Notes: generated by a model not told the origin, from the sequence alone. DNA of 56,758 nucleotides from Bacteroidales bacterium (GCA_022768325.1 JALEMI010000090.1:1-56758); one strand, 5' to 3'; shown: positions 45,960-54,608, counted from the first letter of the stretch. Translations and numbers: made by a program.

Positions 45960-48491
45960 TTAGTCCTCGCCGGCGCCTCCGTCGCCGTATCCGCCGTTGA
46001 CAGACTGCCCGTTTTGGGCTGAGTTTTGACGTTTAGAGCGGCCGGACATATTGCCGAAGCTCCATCCCACTTGGACTATGAAGCGGCGGCCGCCTCGCCA
46101 TGAGTAGCTCTCTTGGCGGAAGCCCTCGCCGCTTGTCTTGGTGTGCCAGGAGCGGCTGTCGAGAATGTCGCGACAGTTGAGCGCAACGTTGAGCTTGCGG
46201 TTGAGAAGTTGCTTGCGGATGCCCATGTCAAGAAGGTATGTTGCCTTGCGCGTACCTTGCGAAATGACGGTTGGGGACTCGAAGTTGAACGTGGCCTGGT
46301 AAGTGAACTCCTTCGGGAGGATGACAGACGCCATCTCGCGGATGTTCCATGAGAAATCGCTGTCGTCGTCAATCACGATATTGGCCTCGCCGCCCTGGTC
46401 GGTCTTGATGCGGAACGTTCCGCCGTCGAGGGTATAGTAGAAGACGTTGATGGTTGTCGTCAAGTCGAGGCGCGAGAAGAGCTTATTCTTGCCGATAATC
46501 TCAAGGCCGGAGCGTTGGCTCTTGGCTATGTTCCTCCCTGTGGAGTAGTTGACGCCGTTGTCTATGTAGGAAATTTGCTGAATGACATCCGACGTTGGGC
46601 GGTAGTAGGCCGAGAAGGAGACGGTGTGGTTGTCCCAGGTCTTCAAATAGTTGAGTTCGAGGGAGTTGGTGAACTCGGGTGTCAGCTCGGGATTACCGTA
46701 GGAGATGTTTGTGGAGTCGGAGATGTTCTTGAACGAGTTGAGCTGTCCGCCCCAAGGACGTTGAAGACGGCGGGTGTAGTTGATCTGGATCTCTTGCGTC
46801 TCAGAAATCTTGTAGGAGAGGAACACCGTGGGGAAGATGTCTGAATAATCGCGTGAAAACGTCTCGGTGGGCTTACCCTCATACTCCTGCTCGTAGTCGT
46901 AGCTCTGCGACTCGACGGACCACCACTCGCCGCGCAGACCCACCTGATAGCCAAAGGCTTTGCCGGCGGGACGGTGGTTGAAGTTGAAATATGCGGCGTG
47001 GACATCCATGTCGTACTTGAAGCGGTTGAAGAGCGAGCGGATGCTTTGCGTCATGGCCTCGTCGGCGAAAGTCTCCGTAGGGCTGTTCTCGCGGGAGAAG
47101 TTGCCTTCGTAGCCCGTCTGGAACTTGGCGTTCTCGCCAATGGGCAGCTCGTAGTCGGCTCTTGCCCAGGAGTTTCGGGTTTTGAGGTTTGTCTTCTGAC
47201 GCTGATAGGCGTTGACGGCTATGGCTTCGGCTTCGGGGCCGGTGGTGACGCCATTTGTCAGGAGGTCGAGGTAGTAGGTGTTCTGGTCATAATAGGTATC
47301 GCCATCCATGTTCCATGACGACTTTGAAGCCGTGGCCTCAATGAAGTGGCCAATGGACCACTCGTGACGATATGAAAGCTCGAAGTTGTGGAGGTTCATA
47401 TCGTTGTCGCTCTCGTTGACGCGCTCGCGGTAGAAGGCGCGGGGCTGAGTGAAGCCCTCGTAGGGAGCGGAATTGTACTTATATTTTGTCGTGCCGTCGC
47501 CGCCACCGAGAGCGCCCATGTAGCCGAACGAGACCTCGTCCTTTTCCGTGATGTGCCACGTAAAGCCGGCTCTGAAAAAGCCATTGTTACCCTTGCGGTC
47601 GCCGTCGGACGTTTGGTTTAGATAACCTGTCGGCGTGTTGCCGTCCATGTAGTCGCGGTCTGTCCATCCGCCATTATCGTGAACGCGGCGGCCATAGCCG
47701 AGGTTGAGGTAAGCGTCGAACTTAGGGCTGCTGAAATTGATGTTGCCTCCCGCGCGTCCGCCACCTTTGGAATTGACGCTGAGCTGTACGCCGCCGTAAT
47801 AGCCGGCCTTGCGGTCGCGTTTGAGTACGATGTTGATGATTCCCGCTGAGCCTTCGGCGGAATATTTTGACGACGGGTTGGTGATGACTTCGATGTGGTC
47901 GATGCTCTCGCTTGGTAGTTGTTCAAGGATGTCGCCGCGGTTGTCGGAGGTCATGCCTTGCGCCTTGCCGTTGACCCAAATCGTGACGGACTGAGAGCCG
48001 CGGAGCGAGATGTTGCCCTCGGAGTCGACCTCTACGCTCGGGATGTTCTCCAGGACGTCGGACGCTGAGCCGCCGGCAGAGGCAATGTCTTGGTCAACGT
48101 TGAAGACCTTTCGGTCGATGTCGAGTTTCATTGTGCTTTTTTGTGCGACGACCGACACCTCGCCCACTTGGTGGGACTCTTCGGCGAGGACAATCTTGCC
48201 GAGATTGACATTGCGCTTGGCAGAGGAGATCTTGACGGTGCGGTTGGCCGTCTCGTAGCCCATCATCTGAATTGTGATGGTGAAATCGCCGTCCTTAAGA
48301 TTGGTAATCTCAAAATAGCCCGTCTCGTCGGTAACGGAGCCTTTGACAAGAGCCTCCCCTTGGTAGGCTATAATATTGGCGAAGGGGAGAGGTTGGCCCG
48401 TCTCGTCGGCGACGTTGCCTGTCACTTTCCCTTCGGCGAAAGCCGAAGTGACTACGCATAGAAATAGCGTAAGGGTGGAAAGAAAACGCAT
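45960..48491 (-). CDS. TonB-dependent receptor-like outer-membrane protein
   Basis: This protein of 843 residues begins with a signal peptide (MRFLSTLTLFLCVVTSAFA), then a carboxypeptidase-regulatory-like beta-sandwich (GKVTGNVADETGQPLPFANI, about 20-100), a plug domain (DVLENIPSVEVDSEGNISL, about 125-215) and an outer-membrane beta-barrel of the OMP_b-brl type. The last clear strand is RFIVQVGWSFG, followed by a Gly/Asn-rich tail of about 30 residues. The frame is open to 48809, but the ATG at 48491 gives the signal peptide. No SusD partner or anti-sigma/sigma pair is adjacent, so the ligand cannot be inferred. Confidence 0.88.
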   Translation of the reverse strand: MRFLSTLTLFLCVVTSAFAEGKVTGNVADETGQPLPFANIIAYQGEALVKGSVTDETGYFEITNLKDGDFTITIQMMGYETANRTVKISSAKRNVNLGKIVLAEESHQVGEVSVVAQKSTMKLDIDRKVFNVDQDIASAGGSASDVLENIPSVEVDSEGNISLRGSQSVTIWVNGKAQGMTSDNRGDILEQLPSESIDHIEVITNPSSKYSAEGSAGIINIVLKRDRKAGYYGGVQLSVNSKGGGRAGGNINFSSPKFDAYLNLGYGRRVHDNGGWTDRDYMDGNTPTGYLNQTSDGDRKGNNGFFRAGFTWHITEKDEVSFGYMGALGGGDGTTKYKYNSAPYEGFTQPRAFYRERVNESDNDMNLHNFELSYRHEWSIGHFIEATASKSSWNMDGDTYYDQNTYYLDLLTNGVTTGPEAEAIAVNAYQRQKTNLKTRNSWARADYELPIGENAKFQTGYEGNFSRENSPTETFADEAMTQSIRSLFNRFKYDMDVHAAYFNFNHRPAGKAFGYQVGLRGEWWSVESQSYDYEQEYEGKPTETFSRDYSDIFPTVFLSYKISETQEIQINYTRRLQRPWGGQLNSFKNISDSTNISYGNPELTPEFTNSLELNYLKTWDNHTVSFSAYYRPTSDVIQQISYIDNGVNYSTGRNIAKSQRSGLEIIGKNKLFSRLDLTTTINVFYYTLDGGTFRIKTDQGGEANIVIDDDSDFSWNIREMASVILPKEFTYQATFNFESPTVISQGTRKATYLLDMGIRKQLLNRKLNVALNCRDILDSRSWHTKTSGEGFRQESYSWRGGRRFIVQVGWSFGNMSGRSKRQNSAQNGQSVNGGYGDGGAGED

Positions 48492-48545
48492 CTTTATAAG
48501 TTGTAGTGTTATTTTTATGTGGTATGAACAGTAGCAAAAATCGTA

Positions 48546-48553
48546 CAAAGCTA
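48546..48553 (-). promoter_or_regulatory. Promoter -7 box of the TonB receptor gene
   Basis: Minus strand TAGCTTTG fully matches TAnnTTTG, 55 bases before the ATG. Confidence 0.55.
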
Positions 48554-48681
48554 CAAAACAAACCGAAAGAAAAGGGTTATGAGAGAGATTGTTGAGGTGG
48601 AGCTTTGCGCGATGGTCGACGAGAGCGGGTCCCTCCACACCCCCCCCATAGAATGTTAAATATTGGACAAAAACGCGCCGA

Positions 48682-48702
48682 GGGGTGAAAAATTTTCGCC
48701 CC
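48682..48702. promoter_or_regulatory. Palindromic site, possible operator
   Basis: A 21-base palindrome (GGGG-T-GAAAA / TTTTC-G-CCCC around a central A) in the divergent region; it could bind a regulator of either gene or fold as a hairpin. Confidence 0.35.
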
Positions 48703-48802
48703 AAAACAAGATTAGGAACTTCAAGTTTTACCACAAATAAGACGATTTCACCCCAAAAACCGCCACTGAAGCCACTTTGGAGGCATTGGCGTACCAAAAG
48801 CG

Positions 48803-48833
48803 TTGACAAGGGAGGCGTGGCTTATTTACTTTG
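48803..48833 (+). promoter_or_regulatory. Promoter of the ferredoxin-Vor operon
   Basis: TTG (48803-48805), 20-base spacer, TTACTTTG (48826-48833), one mismatch from TAnnTTTG. It lies about 60 bases before the ferredoxin ATG. Confidence 0.5.
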
Positions 48834-48894
48834 CTGTGTCCAAGTTACCGAAGCAGACCTAAAAGCGACGGAACAGGACAAAAGAAAAAGTGAA

Positions 48895-49236
48895 ATGGCA
48901 GAGCAAAAGAAACAGCAAAGCAAAGGTCGCGGCATTGCGGACAGCGCACATCAAGTGGTGCTCCGCGCCGTCCATGCCACATTGCAACAGGGCGTGATTG
49001 ACATCGATGCCGAGCGTTGCAAGGGTTGCGAGCTATGCGTCTTCGAGTGCCCCGCCCATACGTTGCGGTTGAGCGACGAAGTCAATCTTCGCGGCTTCCG
49101 CCACTCGGAGCAGGCCCGACCTGACCACTGCATAGGTTGCGGCTGTTGCGCATTGATATGCCCCGACGGCTGCATCACCGTATATCGTAAATCAGTATTA
49201 CCCAACGGGCTGCAGGAGGAGCTTCAAAAACGATGA
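48895..49236 (+). CDS. Ferredoxin-like subunit of 2-oxoacid oxidoreductase, two [4Fe-4S] clusters
   Basis: This 113-residue protein has two cluster motifs, CKGCELCVFECP and CIGCGCCALICP, each the full CxxCxxCxxxCP of bacterial ferredoxins. It should carry electrons from the oxidative decarboxylase encoded downstream to free ferredoxin. The frame is open from 48685, but the ATG at 48895 (MAEQKKQQSK) is the sensible start. Its stop overlaps the next ATG by 4 bases. Confidence 0.9.
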   Translation: MAEQKKQQSKGRGIADSAHQVVLRAVHATLQQGVIDIDAERCKGCELCVFECPAHTLRLSDEVNLRGFRHSEQARPDHCIGCGCCALICPDGCITVYRKSVLPNGLQEELQKR

Positions 49237-50327
49237 GCGAGGAAGTACGACTGATGAAAGGCAACGAAGCCTTGGCACACGCCGCCATCCGATATGGAGC
49301 AGACGCCTACTTCGGCTACCCCATAACACCACAAAGCGAAATCCTCGAGACCCTCAAGTCCGAAAGGTCCTGGAAATCCACGGGCATGACCGTCATGCAG
49401 GTGGAGAGCGAAGTAGCCGCCATACACATGGTATACGGCTCTGCGGCAACGGGGCGACGAGCCATGACATCGTCATCCGGTCCGGGCATAAGCCTCATGC
49501 AGGGGGGGCTGTCCTACCTCTGCGGCGCAAACCTCCCTTGCCTGGTGGTCAACGTAATGCGAGGCGGTCCCGGTCTTGGTACAATTCAGCCGAGCCAGGC
49601 CGACTATTTTCAGACCATCAAGGGCGGCGGACATGGCGACTATAAGATATTCACCCTTGCGCCGGCGAGCGTCCAGGAGATGGCGGACTTCGTATCCGTA
49701 GCATTCGACTGGGCCTTTACGCACAGGAATCCAGCAATGATATTGGCCGACGGCACAATAGGGCAGATGATGGAGAAAGTAGTCCTGCCCGCCGCGCAGC
49801 CACGCCTCACGACCGCCGAGATTGAGGAGCGATACCCATGGGCTTGCACGGGCTCTATGCGCCACCGGATGCCCAAGAACCGCATAACCAGCCTTGAACT
49901 GGATGCGGCGGCAATGGAGATGAAAAACCAAAAACGCGTAGATATGTACCGTCGCGCCGAGGCCGAAGACACGCGTCACGAGGAGTATATGGTGGACGAC
50001 GCGGACATCGTAATCGTGGCTTTCGGCTCAGCCGCAAGGGTTTGCACCAAGGCGGTGGACATTGCGCGAGGTCAAGGGGTCAAGATGGGACTCATCCGCC
50101 CTATTACCCTGTGGCCATACCCGAGCCAGGCGATTGCCAAGGCGGCGGCGCGGGCAAAGGGGTTCCTCGTCGTGGAACTTAACGCCGGGCAAATGATTGA
50201 GGACGTACGGCTGGCCGTTGCCGGGGCTAAGCCCGTGGAACACTTTGGAACCATGGGCAGCGGCGTAATACTATCGCCCGAAGACGTCGTTAGAGCCGCA
50301 AGGCGTATTTTCGAGGACAAGATATGA
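49233..50327 (+). CDS. vorB: 2-oxoacid:ferredoxin oxidoreductase, alpha subunit (VorB/KorA type)
   Basis: This alpha subunit (364 residues) belongs to the enzyme that converts a 2-oxoacid and CoA to acyl-CoA, CO2 and reduced ferredoxin. It starts with the pyrimidine-binding fold of the family (MKGNEALAHAAIRYGADAYF, GYPITPQSEI) and has TSSGPGISLMQGGLSYL and the C-terminal transketolase-C part (LIRPITLWPYP). Whether it prefers branched-chain oxoacids (Vor) or 2-oxoglutarate (Kor) cannot be settled from sequence; the subunit order fits either. Confidence 0.9.
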   Translation: MSEEVRLMKGNEALAHAAIRYGADAYFGYPITPQSEILETLKSERSWKSTGMTVMQVESEVAAIHMVYGSAATGRRAMTSSSGPGISLMQGGLSYLCGANLPCLVVNVMRGGPGLGTIQPSQADYFQTIKGGGHGDYKIFTLAPASVQEMADFVSVAFDWAFTHRNPAMILADGTIGQMMEKVVLPAAQPRLTTAEIEERYPWACTGSMRHRMPKNRITSLELDAAAMEMKNQKRVDMYRRAEAEDTRHEEYMVDDADIVIVAFGSAARVCTKAVDIARGQGVKMGLIRPITLWPYPSQAIAKAAARAKGFLVVELNAGQMIEDVRLAVAGAKPVEHFGTMGSGVILSPEDVVRAARRIFEDKI

Positions 50328-51085
50328 GCGAGACAACACTCCGAAAGGAAGAAAACATAGTATACAGCCGTCCGCGATTGCTTACGGACGCGCACATGCA
50401 CTACTGCCCCGGTTGCAGCCATGCGACGATACACAAGATTGTGGCGGACGTGCTTGGCGAGATGGGGCTTGGTGACAACGTGATTGGCGTTAGCCCTGTG
50501 GGATGCTCTGTTTTCATCTACAACTACATAGACATCGACTGGGTCGAGGCGGCGCATGGACGCGCACCGGCCGTGGCTACGGGCATCAGCCGCATGAACC
50601 CCGACAAATTGGTCTTCACCTATCAGGGCGACGGCGAGCTTGCGGCCATCGGCACGACGGAGGTAATCCACGCCTGCAACCGCGGCGAGAACATAACCAT
50701 CATCTTCATAAACAACGCCGTCTATGGCATGACGGGCGGTCAGATGGCCCCTACTACGCCTCTCGGAATGAAGACCGTCACTTGCCCCGACGGGCGCACC
50801 ATTGAGTTGGATGGCTATCCGTTGCCGATAACAGAGATGTTGTGCGAAGCCAGTGGCACGTGCTACGTTAGTCGCCAATGCGTGACGAGCTACGCGGCGG
50901 TAAAACGGGCTAAAAAAGCCGTTCGAAAGGCGTTTGAAAACACTTTGGCCAAGAAAGGAACGTCGGTCATCGAGTTCATGGGCACGTGTTGCTCGGGCTG
51001 GAAAATGACCCCTCACGACGCAAACGCATGGCTCAACGAGAGAATGAAAAGCATGAAAATGGGGACGCTCAAAGAAATAGAGTGA
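50324..51085 (+). CDS. vorA: 2-oxoacid:ferredoxin oxidoreductase, beta subunit (thiamine diphosphate)
   Basis: This 253-residue beta subunit binds thiamine diphosphate. The start of the domain has HYCPGCSHATIHK; the cofactor motif is YQGDGELAAIGTTEVI followed by IIFINNAVYGMTGGQM, the GDG-x(24-27)-NN pattern. The ATG overlaps the alpha-subunit stop (ATGA). The gamma subunit follows after 25 bases. Confidence 0.92.
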   Translation: MSETTLRKEENIVYSRPRLLTDAHMHYCPGCSHATIHKIVADVLGEMGLGDNVIGVSPVGCSVFIYNYIDIDWVEAAHGRAPAVATGISRMNPDKLVFTYQGDGELAAIGTTEVIHACNRGENITIIFINNAVYGMTGGQMAPTTPLGMKTVTCPDGRTIELDGYPLPITEMLCEASGTCYVSRQCVTSYAAVKRAKKAVRKAFENTLAKKGTSVIEFMGTCCSGWKMTPHDANAWLNERMKSMKMGTLKEIE

Positions 51086-51110
51086 TTGCCCAAACGAAAT
51101 ATCAAGAACT

Positions 51111-51677
51111 ATGACAAGCGAGATTATCATTGCGGGATTTGGCGGACAAGGCGTGTTGTCAATGGGTAAGACCTTGGCCTACGCGGGCGTCTTGCGCGGA
51201 AAAGAGGTCACGTGGCTCCCGAGCTATGGGCCAGAGCAACGCGGCGGAACCAGCAACGTCACGGTAGTCATCTCCGACGAGCGCATCAGCTCGCCCATTG
51301 TCGACTCGTACGACGTTGTCATTGCCCTCAATCAGCAGAGCCTGAGCAAGTTCGAGAAGAGCGTCAAGCCCGGCGGCGTCTTGATTTACGACAGCTACGG
51401 AATCCAGGACGTCCCGACGCGTCAGGACATTAATATATATAGTGTCGACGCCACGCGGACGGCCAACGCGAGTGGGTTTCAGAAGATGACGGGCGTAATG
51501 GTTTTGGGCGCAATGCTCGGGCTGGGCGGCATGATGGACAAGGACGCCATCATGGACAGCCTCAAAAAGACACTGCCCGAGAGGTATCATAACCTATTGC
51601 CAGCCAACGAGAAAGCCCTCACCATGGGCGAGAGCATGGCAATATGCCAAAACAAGGCGGCAGCCACGGCGGCGTAA
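51111..51677 (+). CDS. vorC: 2-oxoacid:ferredoxin oxidoreductase, gamma subunit
   Basis: This 188-residue gamma subunit has the family start EIIIAGFGGQGVLSMGKTLAYA and WLPSYGPEQRGGTSN, which contact CoA and the alpha subunit. It completes the four-gene set ferredoxin-alpha-beta-gamma. After the stop, TTGCGAG ... CTCGCAA (51704-51728) may be its terminator although no T-tract follows. Confidence 0.92.
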   Translation: MTSEIIIAGFGGQGVLSMGKTLAYAGVLRGKEVTWLPSYGPEQRGGTSNVTVVISDERISSPIVDSYDVVIALNQQSLSKFEKSVKPGGVLIYDSYGIQDVPTRQDINIYSVDATRTANASGFQKMTGVMVLGAMLGLGGMMDKDAIMDSLKKTLPERYHNLLPANEKALTMGESMAICQNKAAATAA

Positions 51678-51703
51678 ATTAGCCTACAGCATAAGAAAAA
51701 GGG

Positions 51704-51728
51704 TTGCGAGAGCATCAGCCGCTCGCAA
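51704..51728 (+). terminator. Possible terminator after the Vor operon
   Basis: TTGCGAG and CTCGCAA form a 7-bp stem with an 11-base loop. The bases after it are not T-rich, so this is weak. The remaining gap to 51873 otherwise holds only the promoter box of the DUF177 gene. Confidence 0.3.
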
Positions 51729-51842
51729 TCAGGACTCCCTGACCCGAAACTGGCGCAACCGGGTGCTTGCTTGGCCGGCGCAGTTGGGCAGTGAGTTTTT
51801 CTGTTTGGACGCTGAAAAGCGTGTATAATCAATTGTTTTTCG

Positions 51843-51850
51843 TAAATTTG
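51843..51850 (+). promoter_or_regulatory. Promoter -7 box of the DUF177-rpmF operon
   Basis: TAAATTTG, a full match, 23 bases before the ATG at 51874. No TTG at normal distance. Confidence 0.55.
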
Positions 51851-51873
51851 CGCCTCGAAAATCGCATTAATAA

Positions 51874-52437
51874 ATGCAGACGGCAGACTACAGCATACCC
51901 TTGAGGCAATTGCCAAACGGCAAACACGACTTCAGTTTTGACTGCGGCGACGACCTTTTTGAAGGCGTCGAAGGCGGACTGGCTGAGAAAGGTCAGCTCC
52001 ACGTGGATGTAAGGGTCAGCAAGAGCGACGAGATGATGATTCTCGATTTCGACATTAATGGCACAATTGAGCAACAGTGCGCCGTCTGCCTCGGATTATT
52101 TGATTACCCTATTGAAGATTGTGGAGAACGCATAACCGTCAAGCTCGGCGACAAGTACGAAGAGCTTGATGACAACCTGTATGAAGTTGACGCAAAGGAC
52201 GACCGATTGGACTTGGCGCAATGGATATATGAGCAGGCGTGCGTGATGCTGCCAATCCGTCCTGAGCATCCGACGGACGACGAGGGAAACCCGACGTGCG
52301 ACCAGCAAATGCTCGACGAGTTGAATAAATACGTTGTCCATAGCGAGGAAGACGTACACCGAAAGGCTCGCGAGGCTGAAGGGCTTACGACCGACCCGCG
52401 ATGGGAAGCCTTGAGAAAATTGGCCGACAAAGAATAA
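51874..52437 (+). CDS. DUF177 (YceD) family protein
   Basis: This 187-residue protein resembles YceD/DUF177, which in bacteria and plastids is linked to 23S rRNA accumulation and almost always precedes rpmF. The core reads CAVCLGLFDYPI with a CxxC and then the acidic segment EVDAKDDRLDLAQWIYEQ, both typical. The position 73 bases before rpmF supports the call. Confidence 0.88.
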   Translation: MQTADYSIPLRQLPNGKHDFSFDCGDDLFEGVEGGLAEKGQLHVDVRVSKSDEMMILDFDINGTIEQQCAVCLGLFDYPIEDCGERITVKLGDKYEELDDNLYEVDAKDDRLDLAQWIYEQACVMLPIRPEHPTDDEGNPTCDQQMLDELNKYVVHSEEDVHRKAREAEGLTTDPRWEALRKLADKE

Positions 52438-52510
52438 GAATTCTGCTCCGCCCTCCCATGACGAGACAAGAATATAAACCTAAGTAACTAATAATCAAAA
52501 CAAAGAAGAA

Positions 52511-52696
52511 ATGGCACATCCTAAGCGAAACCATTCCAAGACCCGTCGCGACAAGCGCAGGACTCACTACAAGGCTGTAGCTCCAGCTATCGGCGTATGC
52601 TCCAACTGTGGCGCACCCATCAGGCTCCACACCGTCTGCGGCGAGTGCGGCTATTACCGCGGCAAGCTTGCCATCGAGAAAGAGGCTAACGCCTAA
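52511..52696 (+). CDS. rpmF: Ribosomal protein L32
   Basis: L32 of the large subunit, 61 residues. It begins MAHPKRNHSKTRRDKRRTHY and has the zinc-ribbon pairs CSNC and CGEC, so it is the zinc-binding (C+) form. In many Bacteroidota fabH follows, but here two hairpins and a Nudix gene do. Confidence 0.95.
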   Translation: MAHPKRNHSKTRRDKRRTHYKAVAPAIGVCSNCGAPIRLHTVCGECGYYRGKLAIEKEANA

Positions 52697-52799
52697 GCGC
52701 AGAGCCAACGCTCGACAAAACGGCGACCTCCTGCCGTCCTCATGAGGAGAAAAGGGGAAACGGACCGTCGGAAGAGACGCAAGGCTCGCCCCGACGATG

Positions 52800-52837
52800 A
52801 TTTGCCCCCGTCAGCTGAAAGGTTGACGGGGGCAAAT
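52800..52837 (+). terminator. Intrinsic terminator of rpmF
   Basis: ATTTGCCCCCGTCA (52800-52813) and TGACGGGGGCAAAT (52824-52837) form a perfect 14-bp stem with a 10-base loop, then TGTTTATT. Confidence 0.85.
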
Positions 52838-52845
52838 TGTTTATT

Positions 52846-52872
52846 CGCCGCATAATGGATATTTATGCGGCG
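52846..52872. terminator. Second hairpin downstream of rpmF
   Basis: CGCCGCATAA (52846-52855) pairs perfectly with TTATGCGGCG (52863-52872), 7-base loop. It is 8 bases after the first terminator and makes a tandem stop. Confidence 0.6.
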
Positions 52873-52964
52873 TTATACATAAATATTACTTACGCTAAAC
52901 GGACTAATGAGCCAATGTGGCAGTTTGGGCGGGATAAACAGAACATTTATTACGTATAAAGTGC

Positions 52965-52972
52965 TAAATTTG
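52965..52972 (+). promoter_or_regulatory. Promoter -7 box of the Nudix gene
   Basis: TAAATTTG, a full match, 58 bases before the Nudix ATG. The -33 element is not clear. Confidence 0.5.
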
Positions 52973-53030
52973 TACAATCAAAGAGGACGACAATAGTCTC
53001 CGAAATAGTGGATAATAAACTCAGCAGGAA

Positions 53031-53444
53031 ATGGAGGCAACGGAAGTGTCGATAGCGGTTATTGTGCGCGAAGGCATGATATTGGCGGCGAATCGAGGAG
53101 ATTCGGTGTCAAATTCTGGGCAGTGGGAGTTCCCAGGAGGGAAGCCAATGAAGGGCGAGAGCCCCGAGGACTGCGTAGTCCGTCGCGTCAAAGAGGAGTT
53201 GAGTGTCGACATCAGCATAATTGACAAGATGGATGCATATAACGTCGAAACGTCGCAGAATAAGACATTCCGTATATACCCTTTTTTTGCCGAGGTGGGC
53301 GACGGGAAATTCGTCCTGAGCCTGCACTCCAAGGCGGAATGGTTCTCGCCGATGCAACTGATGAGCCTTGCGTGGCCCGAGACGGACTTGCCTGTCATTG
53401 ACGAGATTGTGAACCGAATATTTGTTAAAGGAAGATTGGTATAG
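53031..53444 (+). CDS. Nudix hydrolase, MutT-like
   Basis: This 137-residue protein has the MutT-like layout (EATEVSIAVIVREGMILAAN then WEFPGGKPMKGE) and probably hydrolyses oxidised or non-standard nucleoside triphosphates. The Nudix box reads GKPMKGE-SPEDCVV-RRVKEELSV. Against GX5EX7REUXEEXGU the Glu of the RE pair is Arg and the Gly is Ser, while the EE pair is kept. Loss of one conserved Glu may weaken or change activity. It stands alone between two terminators. Confidence 0.8.
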   Translation: MEATEVSIAVIVREGMILAANRGDSVSNSGQWEFPGGKPMKGESPEDCVVRRVKEELSVDISIIDKMDAYNVETSQNKTFRIYPFFAEVGDGKFVLSLHSKAEWFSPMQLMSLAWPETDLPVIDEIVNRIFVKGRLV

Positions 53445-53472
53445 AAATATAGCGTCTCAGAACGTAAAGAAC

Positions 53473-53500
53473 AAGCGCACAGGGGGGGCTCTGTGCGCTT
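53473..53500. terminator. Bidirectional terminator between the Nudix and transporter genes
   Basis: AAGCGCACAG (53473-53482) and CTGTGCGCTT (53491-53500) form a perfect 10-bp stem between two convergent genes, with a T-tract on the plus side (TTTTCG) and TTGTTC on the minus side. Confidence 0.8.
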
Positions 53501-53541
53501 TTCGTATTTGTGGTGGAGTGGGGTGGGAGAATGAGGGCGTG

Positions 53542-54513
53542 TCAGGGCTTGCGGCGGCGCTCATTCCAGATGAAGAGTTGGGCGAGCAGAGTGCCCGAGA
53601 TGCTGTGCCAGGCGCATGAGATGGCGCAAGGGACGACCGAGAGGGGATTGGCGGCCATAAAGAAATTCGTGGCGAGGTTAGTGGCGAGACCGGCGTTTTG
53701 CATTCCCACCTCGATGCTCAGCGTCCGTTTGCGGGCGGTGTCCATCTTGAAAAGGAGGGCGGCGGCATAGCCGAGCAGATAGCCGAGCGTATTGTGGCAC
53801 AAGACGACAGCGAACGTAAGCCCAAAGAGGGCACGGCCATGCTCAATGAGCTGGTCGTGGACACTGCTAATGACGCCGCCAACGATGCAGGCCAAGCCGA
53901 TGACGCTGACGCCGGGCATGAGCCTTCGAGCGGTCTCAAAGCCGCTCTTGCGCCCGAAGAGAGTGTTAAGCCCAAAGCCCAACGTGACGGGCAACAGGGT
54001 GACGATAAGGATGTTGAGGAACATCCCCGCGGCATCGACATCCACGCTTTGGCCAGCAAACCACAGCACCAGCAAGGGGGTGACGACGGGCGACAGAAGC
54101 GTAGAGACCGTGGTCATCCCGACTGAGAAGGCCACATCGCCCTTACAGAGAAAACTCATGATATTGCTCGAGACGCCGCCCGGGCAACACCCGACAAGCA
54201 CAATGCCGATGGAGAGCGACGCATCGAGATTCATTATTCTCGTTAGCGTCCAAGCGATGAGGGGCATCAGGGTATATTGCGCCACAGTCCCGACAACGAT
54301 ACAGCCCGGGCGGGCGGCGAGGTTGCGGAAATCGGCGGTGGTGAGCGTCATGCCCATGGAGAACATGATGATGCCGAGTATGGCGGTCTGCCTCACGCCG
54401 CTGACCCAGCTGAACAGCTCGGGGACGAGGAAAGAGCAGGCGGCGATGCCGATGATAAAGACGGAGGTGTGGGCGGACAGCAGAGAGCTGAGGCGAAGCA
54501 GGAAGTTAATCAT
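53542..54513 (-). CDS. Bile acid:sodium symporter family transporter
   Basis: This 323-residue protein has about ten membrane helices of the BASS/SBF family. It contains the conserved GCCPGGVSSNIMSFLCKGD, matching the crossover region with its paired polar residues, and the C-terminal SIEVGMQNAGLATNLA motif. Members carry bile acids, pyruvate, pantothenate or other organic anions with sodium; the substrate cannot be read here. It is transcribed towards the Nudix gene. Confidence 0.9.
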   Translation of the reverse strand: MINFLLRLSSLLSAHTSVFIIGIAACSFLVPELFSWVSGVRQTAILGIIMFSMGMTLTTADFRNLAARPGCIVVGTVAQYTLMPLIAWTLTRIMNLDASLSIGIVLVGCCPGGVSSNIMSFLCKGDVAFSVGMTTVSTLLSPVVTPLLVLWFAGQSVDVDAAGMFLNILIVTLLPVTLGFGLNTLFGRKSGFETARRLMPGVSVIGLACIVGGVISSVHDQLIEHGRALFGLTFAVVLCHNTLGYLLGYAAALLFKMDTARKRTLSIEVGMQNAGLATNLATNFFMAANPLSVVPCAISCAWHSISGTLLAQLFIWNERRRKP

Positions 54514-54608
54514 TGAAGAGTGTGGGGTTGATGGGGCGCAGTGGCGCGATAATAGCTCTTTATGTTGCGCAGATGGTTGAAAATCAAAGGGTTGATGGGA
54601 AAATAGTT

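Larger units (their letters stand above)
48492..48894. other. Divergent control region between the TonB receptor and the Vor operon
   Basis: This 403-base AT-rich gap holds a minus-strand -7 box TAGCTTTG (48553-48546) for the receptor, a near-palindrome GGGGTGAAAAATTTTCGCCCC (48682-48702), a related half TTTCACCCC about 45 bases further on, and a plus-strand promoter for the Vor operon. No gene is supported in it. Confidence 0.5.

Noticed and set aside
46515..46844. Plus-strand frames within the TonB receptor
   Set aside because: Antisense shadows with no start context or family resemblance.
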